Assembly: GCF_900142205.1 (NCBI RefSeq)
Contig: NZ_FRAA01000001.1
Location: 1,324,796-1,388,795 of the forward strand
DNA from: Reichenbachiella agariperforans
Lineage (GTDB): Bacteria; Bacteroidota; Bacteroidia; Cytophagales; Cyclobacteriaceae
Direction: 5' to 3'
Length of the DNA: 64,000 bases
Shown: positions 24,533-34,629 of the stretch, piece by piece
Layout: the number at the start of each line of letters is the position of its first letter
How positions within the stretch are numbered: the first letter of the stretch is position 1
Program-made: the position numbers and the translations under genes
The notes under the pieces: model-generated
What the model was told of the DNA's origin: nothing
The model's input: the letters and a program-made list of their open reading frames with translations, nothing else
The model's database searches: none

Positions 24533-25642
24533 TCAAAAGGCCTCTCGCACAGACAAATAAAATGCGTACTGACCATTGTCCGTAAAGCCGACATCCATTC
24601 TCAAGTTCAATTTCTGATCTTTCATGGCCTGAAACCGACCACCAAATCCATAGACAAAACGCACATCCTCCGCATTCAGCTCCGAAAACGTGTCAAACAC
24701 CTGACCCGCACCCGCGAACAACACTCCACCTAGCCGCCAAAATAAGTCCTGACGCCCCTCTACTTGAAAATACATACTTTGCCTGTCCATGTAGACATTG
24801 CGGTGATCAAACCCTCGAAGATAATTGTCCCCAGCCATCACATTAAGCTTATAAAAAGGCACATCATCCCCAGTAATGAAATTGGCTCGAAACTGATAGG
24901 CCAGTATATTCTTTGGTCCGAGCAACTCGAAATAATTCCTAAAATCAAAGTTGTAAGTCACATAGTTATACTCCCCTCCTATCGCACGACCATATAGCCC
25001 GATCGAACTCTTGAATAGCATACCTGCCGTAGGATATAACGTACTATTACGCGAGTCATAATTAGCCGCTGGGCCGATACCAACATTGCGCCCGCCACTC
25101 ACCCCAATGGGGTTTTGTATCTCCAGCATCCCTCCATCATCTGGTTGGATATCGTTGTACTGTAGGTCAAAAGTCAATCCATAAAAGACCTTACTATTGA
25201 GCGGCTTTAGCGCCTGACCTACCAACTGGATATAATTGTTACCATAGCGTTCGTAAGCTTCTGGATCCGTATCATTGCCGACCCCATAATAGGAATCAGG
25301 GTACTTGTAGATACGTGAGATGAAATTGAGATTGATACCGCTCTTGAAGAAAAAATCGAACTCAGACTTAACCAATATCTGCTTATTGGTAGTAAAGACC
25401 ACATAGGGTGTGATCGAAGTAGGACGGTAAAACTCACTCGTTCCACCTTTTTTTTCATGATCCAAAACGACAAACGCAATGGCTCCTAAATTCAATTTGC
25501 TTTCTGGCGAATAAGCCACCACTGGGTAGAAAGCATACTTTTTCTTGTCTTTAACCGGGCTTACAATAGTACTATCACCCACCTGCCCCTTAACCACATT
25601 GGCTAGCAACAGGAAGGTGATAGCTATCAACCAGGCTTTCAC
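24533..25642 (-). CDS. BamA/TamA-like outer-membrane beta-barrel (surface antigen) protein
   Basis: 369 residues with a GTG start and a signal peptide ending VVKGQ. There is no POTRA region: the barrel begins almost at once (KKYAFYPVVAYSPESKLNLGAIAFVVL). It shows the Omp85 C-terminal style, with alternating aromatic strands, GDDVPFYKLNVMAGDNYLRGFDHRN (matching the RGF loop-6 element of the superfamily as LRGF) and a terminal Phe. It resembles the short bacterial surface-antigen/BamA-domain proteins rather than BamA itself. It starts 3 bases after aspS, and 51 bases separate it from the response regulator, so it belongs to the same operon. Confidence 0.85.
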   Translation of the reverse strand: MKAWLIAITFLLLANVVKGQVGDSTIVSPVKDKKKYAFYPVVAYSPESKLNLGAIAFVVLDHEKKGGTSEFYRPTSITPYVVFTTNKQILVKSEFDFFFKSGINLNFISRIYKYPDSYYGVGNDTDPEAYERYGNNYIQLVGQALKPLNSKVFYGLTFDLQYNDIQPDDGGMLEIQNPIGVSGGRNVGIGPAANYDSRNSTLYPTAGMLFKSSIGLYGRAIGGEYNYVTYNFDFRNYFELLGPKNILAYQFRANFITGDDVPFYKLNVMAGDNYLRGFDHRNVYMDRQSMYFQVEGRQDLFWRLGGVLFAGAGQVFDTFSELNAEDVRFVYGFGGRFQAMKDQKLNLRMDVGFTDNGQYAFYLSVREAF

Positions 25643-25645
25643 GTT

Positions 25646-27400
25646 TTACTCGCTTGGAAGTAAATCTAACCCGAGATCATCCAACTGATCACGCGAAATA
25701 GGAGACGGTGACTCGATCATCACGTCTCTGGCTGAAGTATTTTTAGGAAAAGCGATAAAGTCTCTGATAGAATCTGACCCACCAAACATCGAGCATAATC
25801 TATCGAACCCAAATGCAATTCCACCATGTGGAGGCGCACCATATTCGAATGCCTCCATCAAGAAGCCAAACTGTGATTTAGCCTCTTCGTCGCTGAACCC
25901 GAGGTGCTTGAACATCAAAGCCTGAGTCTTCTGATCATGGATTCTGATCGACCCACCACCAATCTCCACACCATTGATCACCAAATCATACGCATTGGCC
26001 TTCACAGCACCTGGATCAGTATCCAACAGCGGAATTTGCTCCTCTTTCGGAGAGGTAAATGGGTGATGCATAGCATGGTAACGCTGCGTATCCTCATCCC
26101 ACTCTAGGAGTGGGAAATCTAATACCCAAAGTGGCTTAAAATTCATCGGGTCTTTCAATTCGAGCAAATCTCCCATATGCAAACGCAGATCATTCATCTG
26201 CTTTCTCGTCGCATCGATCCCTCCTGATAGGACAAGAATCAAATCACCTGGCTTAGCACCCGCTTTGTCCGCCCATGCTTTCAAATCCTCTTGCGAGTAG
26301 AACTTGTCTACCGAGGATTTGAAAGTGCCGTCTGTGTTACATTTAACATGCACGAGACCTTTGGCTCCTACCTGTGGCCTCTTGACAAAATCCGTCAATG
26401 CGTCGATCTGCTTTCTCGTCCAATCTGCACATCCTTCTGCACAGATCCCTACCACGAGTTCCGCTTGATCAAATACGTTGAAACCTTTATTTTGCGCCAC
26501 ATCGTTCAGTTCCACGAATTGCATCCCGAATCTCACATCTGGCTTATCAGACCCATAGAGTCTCATCGCATCATCGTACTGCATGTGTACAAATTCACCG
26601 ACCTCTACGTCTAGTGCTTCTTTAAACAAGAATCTCGTCAAGCCTTCGAAAGTATCCAGAATATCCTGCTGAGACACAAAAGACATTTCACAATCGATCT
26701 GTGTAAATTCTGGTTGTCTATCCGCTCTCAAATCCTCGTCTCTAAAACACTTCACGATCTGGAAGTATCTATCAAAACCCGAAACCATCAGCAGCTGCTT
26801 AAAAGTCTGCGGTGACTGTGGCAAAGCATAAAATTCACCCTTATTCACACGAGATGGGACGACAAAATCACGAGCCCCCTCGGGAGTCGACTTGATCAGT
26901 ACAGGTGTCTCTACCTCCATAAAGCTGGAGTCAGAAAGATACTTGCGAGTCGCCTGTAGCATTTTGTGACGAAGCATCAGTTTATCCCTCACCTCTCCTC
27001 TTCTCAGGTCTAGATATCGGTATTTCATTCGGAGTTCCTCTCCACCATCGGTATCATTATCGATGATAAATGGAGGTACTTTCGATGCATTCAATATTTC
27101 TAAATCGGTGACTTTGATTTCAATATCACCCGTTTCTATCTTATCATTTTTCGCAAAGCGTTCTACCACTTCACCAGAAGCCTTGAGTACAAACTCACGA
27201 CCAATGGTTTTAGCCATTTCGATCACCTTAGTATCTGTTACGCCTTCTTCGAATATCAATTGGGTGACACCATATCTATCACGAAGATCGATCCAGACCA
27301 TACCACCTTTATCTCTTACTTTTTGTACCCAGCCGCACAAGGTCGCTTGGCTACCCGCCTGTTCGGCTCTTAATTCTCCACATGTGTGAGTTCTAAGCAT
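25646..27400 (-). CDS. aspS: Aspartyl-tRNA synthetase
   Basis: 584 residues from the ATG at 27400 ([16 protein letters not shown]); in-frame codons further upstream encode no plausible protein. N-terminal OB-fold anticodon-binding domain ([22 protein letters not shown]), then the class II core with motif 1 ([11 protein letters not shown]), motif 2 ([23 protein letters not shown]) and motif 3 ([15 protein letters not shown]). A GAD insertion domain lies in the middle, as in bacterial-type AspRS. Charges tRNA-Asp in the cytoplasm. First gene of a run with an outer-membrane barrel, receiver and DUF2721 gene, a linkage that looks accidental rather than functional. Confidence 0.97.
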   Translation of the reverse strand: MLRTHTCGELRAEQAGSQATLCGWVQKVRDKGGMVWIDLRDRYGVTQLIFEEGVTDTKVIEMAKTIGREFVLKASGEVVERFAKNDKIETGDIEIKVTDLEILNASKVPPFIIDNDTDGGEELRMKYRYLDLRRGEVRDKLMLRHKMLQATRKYLSDSSFMEVETPVLIKSTPEGARDFVVPSRVNKGEFYALPQSPQTFKQLLMVSGFDRYFQIVKCFRDEDLRADRQPEFTQIDCEMSFVSQQDILDTFEGLTRFLFKEALDVEVGEFVHMQYDDAMRLYGSDKPDVRFGMQFVELNDVAQNKGFNVFDQAELVVGICAEGCADWTRKQIDALTDFVKRPQVGAKGLVHVKCNTDGTFKSSVDKFYSQEDLKAWADKAGAKPGDLILVLSGGIDATRKQMNDLRLHMGDLLELKDPMNFKPLWVLDFPLLEWDEDTQRYHAMHHPFTSPKEEQIPLLDTDPGAVKANAYDLVINGVEIGGGSIRIHDQKTQALMFKHLGFSDEEAKSQFGFLMEAFEYGAPPHGGIAFGFDRLCSMFGGSDSIRDFIAFPKNTSARDVMIESPSPISRDQLDDLGLDLLPSE

Positions 27401-27593
27401 GCTTATTTTTTTTGTTTGTAAAAAACGAGGCGCAAATTTAATCATTGTAAGGTATTGGGCTTCATAGCGAACTACTTTAATTTTGATTTTTTCCGAGATG
27501 CAACATCCATATATCAAGACCATGCGAATGAGTCCATTGACCGAAGTGAAACTGCACAATGAGCCTTATATTGCGGGCACAAACAAGACATAC

Positions 27594-28148
27594 ATGCAAC
27601 TATTTTTTATAAGCTTATCTATTTTAATCCAATCCTACACTCAGGATCTTAGTCCTGTACAGGTCACCGACAACATCAGCATGCTGATCCCCTCGGATTT
27701 CAGACCGATGACGGATGACGAAATCGCCAGTAAGTACTTTACCACCAAACGTCCTTTAGTACTTTATACCAACAGAGACCTCACCATCGATCTAGGTGTC
27801 AATCAATCCGTCACCCAGTGGGTAGAAAAAGACATTGAAATCATGGCAGATTTTCAAAAATCCAACGTTTTCAACCTCTATGATGACGTCAAAATCATCT
27901 CCGAAGGCACCAAAGAGATCAACGGACGAAAAGCCGTCTACATGGAATTCATCTCCACTGTCAATCCAGACAAAGACTCGTTTCGCAACGAAGGCAGCAT
28001 CCAAAAATACACCTATATCCAATACATCATTGTCGGCAAGCATGCTCTAGTATTTAACTTCACTAGCCCTTCTCAGCTACAGGAAGAATGGCAAGGAGCC
28101 GCACACCAGATCATGGACGATGTCCGCATCAAAGGAAAAATCAAATGA
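27594..28148 (+). CDS. Secreted protein of unknown function
   Basis: About 184 residues from the ATG at 27594, chosen because it begins a signal peptide (QLFFISLSILIQSYTQ); codons from 27483 would put a non-signal tail in front. The mature part begins with a beta-rich segment (PVQVTDNISMLIPSDFRPMTDDEIASKYFTT), continues through LYTNRDLTIDLGVNQSVTQW and GRKAVYMEFIST, and ends HALVFNFTSPSQLQEEWQGAAHQIMDDVRIK. This pattern resembles small exported proteins with a PsbP/DcrB-like fold that protect or monitor the envelope, but I cannot be certain. Its stop overlaps the tadA start (ATGA). Confidence 0.65.
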   Translation: MQLFFISLSILIQSYTQDLSPVQVTDNISMLIPSDFRPMTDDEIASKYFTTKRPLVLYTNRDLTIDLGVNQSVTQWVEKDIEIMADFQKSNVFNLYDDVKIISEGTKEINGRKAVYMEFISTVNPDKDSFRNEGSIQKYTYIQYIIVGKHALVFNFTSPSQLQEEWQGAAHQIMDDVRIKGKIK

Positions 28149-28594
28149 TACAAGGTCTACACAGCGATGAGGCCTTCATGAAGGAAGCGCTAAAACAAGC
28201 ACAGTACGCATTCGAAGAAGGAGAAATTCCCGTAGGTGCAGTAGTGGTCTGCGACAATAAAATCATCGCACGCGCCTACAACCAGACCGAGCGACTCAAT
28301 GATGTCACTGCACATGCAGAGATGCTTGCCATCACCTCTGCAGCCAATTATCTCGGATCAAAATATTTAACGAATTGTAAACTCTATGTCACACTAGAAC
28401 CTTGTACCATGTGTGCTGGTGCTACATTTTGGTCACAAGTAGATGAAATCATCTTCGGTGCACACGACGACAAACGGGGCTACAGCAGACTGCAAGGACA
28501 AGTGCTCCATCCCAAAGCCAAAGTAACAGGCGGCATCATGGAAAAAGAATGTGGTAACTTGGTTACATCTTTTTTCTCAAAACTGAGAGATTGA
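28145..28594 (+). CDS. tadA: tRNA-specific adenosine deaminase (TadA-like)
   Basis: 149 residues from the ATG at 28145, which overlaps the preceding stop by 4 bases (ATGA). Zinc-dependent deaminase motifs: HAEMLAI (His ligand and catalytic Glu) near residue 58 and PCTMCAGA (two Cys ligands) near residue 88. The MKEALKQAQYAFEEGEIPVGAVVV opening and the terminal LVTSFFSKLR are typical of TadA, which converts A34 to inosine in tRNA-Arg. The related guanine deaminases differ at the C-terminus. Length is normal. Confidence 0.93.
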   Translation: MIQGLHSDEAFMKEALKQAQYAFEEGEIPVGAVVVCDNKIIARAYNQTERLNDVTAHAEMLAITSAANYLGSKYLTNCKLYVTLEPCTMCAGATFWSQVDEIIFGAHDDKRGYSRLQGQVLHPKAKVTGGIMEKECGNLVTSFFSKLRD

Positions 28595-28700
28595 CGTTAA
28601 CAATCTTTTAATAGAATAGAATGATAAGTTTCTCTTTCATTCTGTTAAAGAAATTCTACTTTTACGAGTAAATAAATTTTGAACATAAAACGACAAAATC

Positions 28701-29303
28701 ATGGCTTTCGAATTAGCACCTTTACCATATGCACACGACGCATTGGAGCCTAACATTGACAAGGCGACAATGGAAATCCACCACGGCAAACACCACGCTG
28801 CATACATCAGCAAGTTGAATGATGCCATCGCTGGTACGGATCTAGAAGGAAAATCTATTGATGAATTGGTTAAAAACCACAGTGACAATACTGCTGTCAG
28901 AAACAACGGCGGTGGACACTTCAACCACTCTCTATTCTGGTCAGTATTGAGCCCAGACGGTGGAGGAACCCCTACTGGAGACGTAGCAACAGCTATCGAT
29001 TCAGCTTTCGGTTCGTTAGACAACTTCAAAGACGAGTTCGCCAAAGCTGCAGCCACTAGATTTGGCTCTGGATGGGCTTGGCTATGTGTCAAAGACGGTA
29101 AGCTAGAAATATGCTCTACTGCCAACCAAGACAATCCATTGATGCCAGTAGCAGGATGCGAAGGTACACCTATCCTTGGACTGGACGTATGGGAGCACGC
29201 TTACTACTTGAACTACCAAAACAGAAGACCAGACTACATCGCAGCATTTTTCAACGTGATCAACTGGGACGAAGTAAACAAAAGATTCGCTGCTGCTAAG
29301 TAA
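28701..29303 (+). CDS. sodA: Superoxide dismutase, Fe/Mn family
   Basis: 200 residues with no signal peptide, so cytoplasmic. Metal ligands are all visible: His in [10 protein letters not shown], His in [11 protein letters not shown], and the Asp and His in [15 protein letters not shown]. The GGG before HFNH and the Gln in ANQDNPLM are the positions usually associated with manganese or cambialistic enzymes, rather than the Fe type. Dismutates superoxide. Monocistronic, closed by a strong terminator; no OxyR/SoxR-type regulator in the window. Confidence 0.96.
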   Translation: MAFELAPLPYAHDALEPNIDKATMEIHHGKHHAAYISKLNDAIAGTDLEGKSIDELVKNHSDNTAVRNNGGGHFNHSLFWSVLSPDGGGTPTGDVATAIDSAFGSLDNFKDEFAKAAATRFGSGWAWLCVKDGKLEICSTANQDNPLMPVAGCEGTPILGLDVWEHAYYLNYQNRRPDYIAAFFNVINWDEVNKRFAAAK

Positions 29304-29326
29304 TTAGTTTCGCACATAATCATTTC

Positions 29327-29363
29327 GCCTTGCTAGATGCAAAATTTCTAGCAAGGCTTTTTT
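29327..29363 (+). terminator. Rho-independent terminator of sodA
   Basis: 11-base arms (29327-29337 and 29347-29357) with a 9-base loop, followed by six or more T. It begins 24 bases after the sodA stop. Confidence 0.93.
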
Positions 29364-29391
29364 ATGCCCAACACTACAAAAGTATAAACAC

Positions 29392-29425
29392 AAAAAAGCA
29401 CCAAGGGATTCCTTGGTGCTTTTTA
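29392..29425 (-). terminator. Terminator of rplU-rpmA (bidirectional)
   Basis: A 4-base-loop hairpin with arms aaaagcaccaagg / ccttggtgctttt. The A tract on the left serves as the T tract for the minus strand, so it terminates the rplU-rpmA message. Confidence 0.88.
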
Positions 29426-29471
29426 CTTCCTCTCTAGAACGCTAAGGAACTAGATAGTTTATATTTTCAGA

Positions 29472-29741
29472 TTATGCCTGAGCAACCTCTTTAGACACTA
29501 CAGATACAAATGATCTGTTTTGTCTTCCTTTTCTAAACTCTACTACACCGTCAGTCAATGCGAACAATGTATGATCTTTACCGATTCCAACATTAACGCC
29601 TGGGTGGTGCTTTGTACCTCTTTGTCTCACGATGATGTTACCAGCTATGATTTTCTCACCGCCAAAGATTTTCACCCCTAGTCGTTTACTATGTGACTCT
29701 CTTCCGTTTTTAGAACTACCCGCTCCTTTCTTATGTGCCAT
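29472..29741 (-). CDS. rpmA: Ribosomal protein L27
   Basis: 89 residues: the invariant [24 protein letters not shown] opening, then [36 protein letters not shown]. The N-terminus has no leader, so no Prp-type cleavage is expected. It lies 9 bases after rplU and is cotranscribed with it. Confidence 0.98.
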   Translation of the reverse strand: MAHKKGAGSSKNGRESHSKRLGVKIFGGEKIIAGNIIVRQRGTKHHPGVNVGIGKDHTLFALTDGVVEFRKGRQNRSFVSVVSKEVAQA

Positions 29742-29750
29742 GGTGTTATA

Positions 29751-30059
29751 TTATTTTATGGTCTCAATCAATATTTTTGTCAAGGCTTGTCTGTGCCCGT
29801 TTTTCTTCTTGTAACCTTTTCTTCTTTTCTTCTTGAAGACGATCACTTTATCGTCCTTCACATGCGAAAGAATCTTGGCTGTAACTTTAGCACCCTTTAC
29901 TGTTGGAGTACCTACTTTGACCGCACCGTCGTTATCCACTAACAATACATTGTCAAACTCTACGGAAGCGCCCTCTTCACCCTCCAATGCTGGAGCATAA
30001 ATGAATTGGTCTTGCGTTACTTTGAACTGCTTTCCTGCTATATCTACTATTGCGTACAT
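29751..30059 (-). CDS. rplU: Ribosomal protein L21
   Basis: 102 residues starting MYAIVDIAGKQFKV, with the conserved lysine-rich KVIVFKKKRRKGYKKKNGHRQ segment near the C-terminus that contacts 23S rRNA. Standard length. First gene of the rplU-rpmA operon, divergent from nrdB with 458 bases between the starts. Confidence 0.98.
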   Translation of the reverse strand: MYAIVDIAGKQFKVTQDQFIYAPALEGEEGASVEFDNVLLVDNDGAVKVGTPTVKGAKVTAKILSHVKDDKVIVFKKKRRKGYKKKNGHRQALTKILIETIK

Positions 30060-30310
30060 AATATTATTAAAATATGCCTTATAAAAATTCGGACTGCAAA
30101 ACTAACACGAAACCTCCGCTTTCCCAATAGTTTCTCTAGCATTTTATCGTGACAAAAAAAAATATTTTTTTTTCACTTTTTTCATACCCTCTAAAACACT
30201 CGTTTTAGATCAAGTTGTAATTCACAAACAAGTAGTATCACACTGTATATCATACATTTAACTTATTTTTCCACATAGGTCAAAACATCACTTTGGTACG
30301 GGTGTAGAGA

Positions 30311-30341
30311 TTGATTTTTTGAGGTCTTTTTTTCATATTTG
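30311..30341 (+). promoter_or_regulatory. Putative nrdBA promoter
   Basis: TTG at 30311-30313, a 20-base spacer, then CATATTTG at 30334-30341 (one mismatch to TAnnTTTG). It would give an unusually long leader of about 170 bases before nrdB. Confidence 0.45.
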
Positions 30342-30414
30342 TACTGCTTGATCAAAGGACTCTTCATACCTACAGGTCAAGTAATTCAAAGAAATAATTC
30401 AAGAAGTGCCAGTG

Positions 30415-30491
30415 ATCGATTTCGACAGGGTTTTTATGTCGAACGGTGACTCATTGCTATTGTTTCTAGGGAGAGACTTAAAGATATCGAT
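30415..30491 (+). ncRNA. Potentially folded nrdBA leader RNA
   Basis: The self-complementary hexamer atcgat at 30415-30420 can pair with the copy at 30486-30491, enclosing a perfect 7-bp hairpin (ttcgaca 30421-30427 with tgtcgaa 30437-30443) and about 40 further bases. This resembles a small junction. I do not recognise a known riboswitch class. It could equally be chance. Confidence 0.35.
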
Positions 30492-30517
30492 TAAAAACAG
30501 CGTGTAATAAAACTATA

Positions 30518-31507
30518 ATGGCGAATCAACATATTGAAAATGAACCTATACTCAGAGAGAATAAAGACCGGTTCGTTTTGTTCCCAATCGAGAAGAATGA
30601 CATCTGGCAATTCTACAAAAAAGCAGAAGCTAGTTTTTGGACTGCTGAAGAAATTGACCTCAGTCAAGATCTAAAAGATTGGAACAATTTAAATGATGGA
30701 GAAAGGCATTTTATCACGCATGTTTTAGCGTTCTTTGCAGCCAGTGATGGAATCGTCAATGAGAACCTTGCGGAGAACTTTGTCTCTGAAGTACAGTATA
30801 CTGAAGCGAAATTCTTTTACGGTTTTCAGATAGCCATAGAAAACATTCACTCGGAAACTTATTCTCTACTGATCGATACTTATGTAAAGGACAATAAAGA
30901 AAAAGACAAGCTGTTTCACGCAGTGGAAACTATCCCTTGTGTAAAGAAAAAAGCAGACTGGGCGCTACGATGGATCGATAATGGATCTTTTGCTGAGCGC
31001 CTCATTGCTTTTGCCGCTGTAGAAGGTATTTTCTTCTCTGGTTCTTTCTGCTCTATCTTCTGGTTGAAGAAGCGAGGTTTGATGCCAGGATTGACTTTTT
31101 CGAATGAGTTGATCTCTAGAGATGAAGGATTACACTGTGATTTTGCGTGTTTGTTATATAACGACCACTTGGTCAACAAACTTTCTGTGGAAACCATCAA
31201 AGAAATCATCTGTGATGCCGTAACCATAGAGAAGGAGTTTGTCACTGATGCGATTCCTGTCAAATTGATCGGAATGAACTCTGAGTTAATGTGTCAGTAC
31301 ATTGAGTTTGTTGCAGACAGATTACTCATGGAGCTCAACTGCGACAAAGTGTACAACGCTACCAACCCATTTGATTTCATGGAAATGATCTCATTACAGG
31401 GTAAGACCAATTTCTTTGAAAAAAGAGTGGCAGAATACCAAAAAGCGGGAGTCATGAACGATGGCAATGATGACTCTCCAAAATTTAGTTTAGACGAAGA
31501 CTTTTAA
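30518..31507 (+). CDS. nrdB: Ribonucleotide reductase class I, beta (radical) subunit
   Basis: 329 residues. The diiron/tyrosyl-radical ligands are visible: [14 protein letters not shown], then [42 protein letters not shown], and [12 protein letters not shown]. Together with NrdA it reduces ribonucleotides to deoxyribonucleotides. The beta gene precedes alpha, 36 bases apart, an order common in Bacteroidota. Sequence is typical of the eukaryote-like class Ia group. The C-terminal tail ([12 protein letters not shown]) is the peptide that docks onto NrdA. Confidence 0.97.
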   Translation: MANQHIENEPILRENKDRFVLFPIEKNDIWQFYKKAEASFWTAEEIDLSQDLKDWNNLNDGERHFITHVLAFFAASDGIVNENLAENFVSEVQYTEAKFFYGFQIAIENIHSETYSLLIDTYVKDNKEKDKLFHAVETIPCVKKKADWALRWIDNGSFAERLIAFAAVEGIFFSGSFCSIFWLKKRGLMPGLTFSNELISRDEGLHCDFACLLYNDHLVNKLSVETIKEIICDAVTIEKEFVTDAIPVKLIGMNSELMCQYIEFVADRLLMELNCDKVYNATNPFDFMEMISLQGKTNFFEKRVAEYQKAGVMNDGNDDSPKFSLDEDF

Positions 31508-31543
31508 TATAATATTAGATAACCCCTTATTCCCTATCGCCTT

Positions 31544-33895
31544 ATGTTAGTAATAAAAAGAGATGGTCGCCGCGAATCTGTGAAGTTCGATAAAGTGACT
31601 GCCCGAATCGAAAAACTCTGCTACGGTCTCAACACCTCCTTCATTGAGCCTATTGATATCGCTAAAAAAGTGATCAATGGAATCTACGACGGTGTAACGA
31701 CTGTAGAACTAGACAATTTAGCTGCTGAGACCGCTGCTGCTTTGACAACTGTCCACCCGGATTTTGCCAAACTTGCTGCTCGTATCGCTATATCTAACCT
31801 ACACAAGACTACAAGCAAATCATTCTCTAACACGATGAAGAGAATGTATACCTACATAGATCCTAAAACTGGCGAGAATGCTTCGTTGATCGCAAAGGAT
31901 GTATATGGCATCATCAAAGAAAACGCAGCGCTACTAGACTCTTCTATTATCTACGATAGAGATTTTGGATATGACTACTTTGGGTTCAAAACACTCGAAA
32001 GATCATATCTCATGAAGCTAGACGGCCAGATCGTAGAGAGACCACAGCACATGCTCATGAGAGTAGCAGTAGGCATTCACAAAGAAGATATCCCAGCGGC
32101 TATCGAGACCTACAACTTGCTTTCTGAAAAGTGGTTTACACATGCGACACCTACGCTATTCAACGCAGGTACACCTAAGCCACAGTTGTCTTCTTGTTTT
32201 CTACTAACAATGAAAGATGACAGTATCGATGGGATTTACGACACACTGAAACAAACCGCTAAAATATCTCAATCTGCAGGGGGAATCGGACTGAGCATTC
32301 ACAACGTAAGAGCGACTGGATCATATATTAAAGGAACTAACGGCGTATCCAATGGTATCGTACCGATGTTGAGGAACTTCGACATGACAGCTAGATACGT
32401 AGACCAAGGCGGGGGAAAAAGAAAAGGAAGCTTTGCGATCTATCTAGAGCCATGGCATGCGGATATTTTTGATTTCTTGGACTTGAAAAAGAACCACGGT
32501 AAAGAAGAGTTGAGAGCAAGAGATTTGTTCTACGCACTTTGGACACCAGACTTGTTCATGCAGAGAGTCAAAGAAAACGGCGAATGGACCCTCATGTGTC
32601 CACACGAATGCCCTGGACTAGCAGAAGTACACGGTGAGGAGTTTGAAAAGCTATACACCAAGTACGAATCAGAAGGTAGAGGCAGAAAAACCATCAAGGC
32701 ACAAGACCTATGGTTCGAAATCCTCGAATCTCAGATCGAGACAGGTACACCATATATGCTCTTCAAAGATGCTGCCAACAAGAAGTCGAATCAGAAGAAC
32801 TTAGGTACGATCAAGTCAAGTAACTTGTGTACAGAGATCATCGAGTACACTTCTCCTGACGAAGTAGCGGTATGTAACCTAGCGTCTATCGCATTGCCGA
32901 TGTACATCAACGAGAACAACGAGTTTGATCATCAGAAGCTATATGACATCACTTATGTGATCACCAAGAACTTGAACAAAGTGATTGATGTGAACTACTA
33001 CCCAGTACCAGAGGCTAAGAACTCAAACATGAGACACAGACCTATCGGTATCGGTGTACAAGGGTTGGCGGATACATTCATGAAATTAAGAATGCCATTC
33101 GACTCTCCTGAATCTAGAAAACTAAACAGCGAAATCTTCGAGACAATCTATTTCGCGTCAATGACAGCTTCTAAGGACATCGCCAAAGTAGAGGGTGCTT
33201 ACGAAACATTCAAAGGTTCACCAGTATCAAAAGGCATCTTCCAGTACGACATGTGGAATGTAACACCAACAGATCGATGGGACTGGACTAGCTTGAAACA
33301 AGAAGTGAAAAAGCACGGGGTTAGAAACTCATTACTGTTGGCTCCTATGCCTACTGCATCGACTTCTCAAATCCTTGGCAACAACGAATGCTTCGAACCT
33401 TACACGTCCAACATGTACTTGAGAAGAGTACTATCAGGAGAGTTCACTGTTGTGAACAAGCACTTGATGAGTGATTTGATAGAGCTTGGCATCTGGGACG
33501 ACAGCATGAAAAACAGAATCATGAACGCAAACGGTTCTATTCAAAACATCGCTGAGATACCACAGGAGATCAAAGACATCTACAAGACAGTTTGGGAGAT
33601 TTCACAAAAAGCGATCATCGATATGTCGGCTGACAGAGGGGCGTTCATTTGCCAAAGTCAGAGTTTGAACATCCATTTACAGGAGCCTAACTTCGGCAAG
33701 ATGACTTCTATGCACTTCTACGCATGGGAGAAAGGATTGAAAACAGGCATGTACTACTTGAGAACGAAAGCTGCGGCTGATGCGATCAAGTTCACTGTTA
33801 CCAAAGACAAAAAAGTAGAATCAGAGGCAGCAGAATTGACCGATAGAGCTGGTCAAGCCAATTCAGATTTCGAATGTGTAGGATGCGGTAGCTAA
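31544..33895 (+). CDS. nrdA: Ribonucleotide reductase class I, alpha (catalytic) subunit
   Basis: 783 residues. An N-terminal ATP-cone ([23 protein letters not shown]) for allosteric activity control is followed by the large-subunit barrel. Visible landmarks: [21 protein letters not shown] (active-site Cys), the loop with [40 protein letters not shown], and [23 protein letters not shown]. It ends in a redox-active C-terminal pair (FECVGCGS). It is translated with nrdB and followed by a strong terminator. Intact family length. Confidence 0.98.
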   Translation: MLVIKRDGRRESVKFDKVTARIEKLCYGLNTSFIEPIDIAKKVINGIYDGVTTVELDNLAAETAAALTTVHPDFAKLAARIAISNLHKTTSKSFSNTMKRMYTYIDPKTGENASLIAKDVYGIIKENAALLDSSIIYDRDFGYDYFGFKTLERSYLMKLDGQIVERPQHMLMRVAVGIHKEDIPAAIETYNLLSEKWFTHATPTLFNAGTPKPQLSSCFLLTMKDDSIDGIYDTLKQTAKISQSAGGIGLSIHNVRATGSYIKGTNGVSNGIVPMLRNFDMTARYVDQGGGKRKGSFAIYLEPWHADIFDFLDLKKNHGKEELRARDLFYALWTPDLFMQRVKENGEWTLMCPHECPGLAEVHGEEFEKLYTKYESEGRGRKTIKAQDLWFEILESQIETGTPYMLFKDAANKKSNQKNLGTIKSSNLCTEIIEYTSPDEVAVCNLASIALPMYINENNEFDHQKLYDITYVITKNLNKVIDVNYYPVPEAKNSNMRHRPIGIGVQGLADTFMKLRMPFDSPESRKLNSEIFETIYFASMTASKDIAKVEGAYETFKGSPVSKGIFQYDMWNVTPTDRWDWTSLKQEVKKHGVRNSLLLAPMPTASTSQILGNNECFEPYTSNMYLRRVLSGEFTVVNKHLMSDLIELGIWDDSMKNRIMNANGSIQNIAEIPQEIKDIYKTVWEISQKAIIDMSADRGAFICQSQSLNIHLQEPNFGKMTSMHFYAWEKGLKTGMYYLRTKAAADAIKFTVTKDKKVESEAAELTDRAGQANSDFECVGCGS

Positions 33896-33915
33896 GTTAG
33901 CAACTTACAAAAGTT

Positions 33916-33960
33916 AAAAAAAAGAGTCCTAACAATCTGATTGTTAGGACTCTTTTTTTT
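33916..33960 (+). terminator. Terminator of nrdBA
   Basis: Arms aagagtcctaacaa / ttgttaggactctt with a 5-base loop, an upstream A tract and a downstream run of eight T. Confidence 0.93.
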
Positions 33961-33973
33961 AACAGAATAATTA

Positions 33974-34012
33974 ATATCTTTTATATTTACAAATCGTAAA
34001 TATAAAAGATAT
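33974..34012. promoter_or_regulatory. Perfect inverted-repeat operator of the MazF module
   Basis: Two 17-base arms, atatcttttatatttac (33974-33990) and its exact complement (33996-34012), are separated by 5 bases. The right arm runs into the antitoxin ATG at 34011, and the left arm contains a TATATTTa -7-like element. This is the expected autoregulation site for a ribbon-helix-helix antitoxin and antitoxin-toxin complex. Confidence 0.8.
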
Positions 34013-34259
34013 GACAACATTTACTTCTTCCCTACCCGATTCGCTTTTGCAACGTCTCAATGACACTGCTCAAAAACTCAAGTTGCCTAAAAACAAATTG
34101 ATCGAAAAGGCACTAGATATCTATCTAGACCAAATCAATAGGGCAGAATATGTCTCCTCCTATAAATTGGCAGGGCAGGATCAGGACACGATACTCATCG
34201 CAGAAGAAGGCATGGTCGAATACATGACACAGCTAAGTGATACAGATGAAACAAGGTGA
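34011..34259 (+). CDS. CopG-like ribbon-helix-helix antitoxin
   Basis: 82 residues. The N-terminal TTFTSSLPDSLLQRLNDTAQKLKLPKNKLIEKALDIYLDQ segment fits the ribbon-helix-helix fold: a short strand, then two helices with the LPKNKLI turn, which binds DNA as a dimer. The acidic C-terminus (residues 45-82) would wrap the toxin. It starts inside the right arm of a perfect inverted repeat and overlaps the toxin gene by 14 bases. Confidence 0.85.
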   Translation: MTTFTSSLPDSLLQRLNDTAQKLKLPKNKLIEKALDIYLDQINRAEYVSSYKLAGQDQDTILIAEEGMVEYMTQLSDTDETR

Positions 34260-34578
34260 AATCTGGGAACTTTATCTGAACCCTGTAAAAGGTAGTGAAC
34301 AAGCAGGGCGTAGGCCTGCTGTCATTCTCAGTGGAGACTTGATGAACAAATACCTGAAGGTAGTCATAGTTTGTCCTCTGACTACCAAAATAAAAAATTA
34401 CAAAGGAAATATTGTCTTAAAACCAGACACCTTCAACAACCTCATAGAACCCTCTGAAGTATTGATTTTTCATATCCGATCGGTCTCCAAAGACAGATTA
34501 CAGCACAAAATAGGCAACATAGACAAAGCCCAATTGGCTCAACTGAAACAAGGGCTAGACGACATACTACGCTACTAA
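34246..34578 (+). CDS. MazF/PemK-family mRNA interferase toxin
   Basis: 110 residues from the ATG at 34246 (MKQGEIWEL); a start at 34237 would add three residues. Family landmarks: GEIWELYLNPVKGSEQAGRRPAVILS, VVIVCPLTTKIKNYKGNIVL, EPSEVLIFHIRSVSKDRL, and IGNIDKAQLAQLKQGL. MazF toxins cleave mRNA at short motifs. It overlaps the antitoxin by 14 bases, and its terminator begins within the stop codon. Confidence 0.94.
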   Translation: MKQGEIWELYLNPVKGSEQAGRRPAVILSGDLMNKYLKVVIVCPLTTKIKNYKGNIVLKPDTFNNLIEPSEVLIFHIRSVSKDRLQHKIGNIDKAQLAQLKQGLDDILRY

Positions 34579-34616
34579 AAAAAGCCCATCGTTCTTTCGA
34601 ACGATGGGCTTTTTTT
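34577..34616 (+). terminator. Terminator of the MazF module (bidirectional)
   Basis: 14-base arms with a tttc loop (34581-34594, 34599-34612), flanked by A and T runs. It also faces the convergent methyltransferase gene ending at 34630. Confidence 0.92.
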
Positions 34617-34629
34617 CAGTTGACTATCC

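Noticed and set aside
30239-30262. NrdR-type box in tcacactgtatatcatac
   Set aside because: Only one weak copy, lying upstream of the candidate promoter; NrdR sites normally come in pairs with better symmetry.
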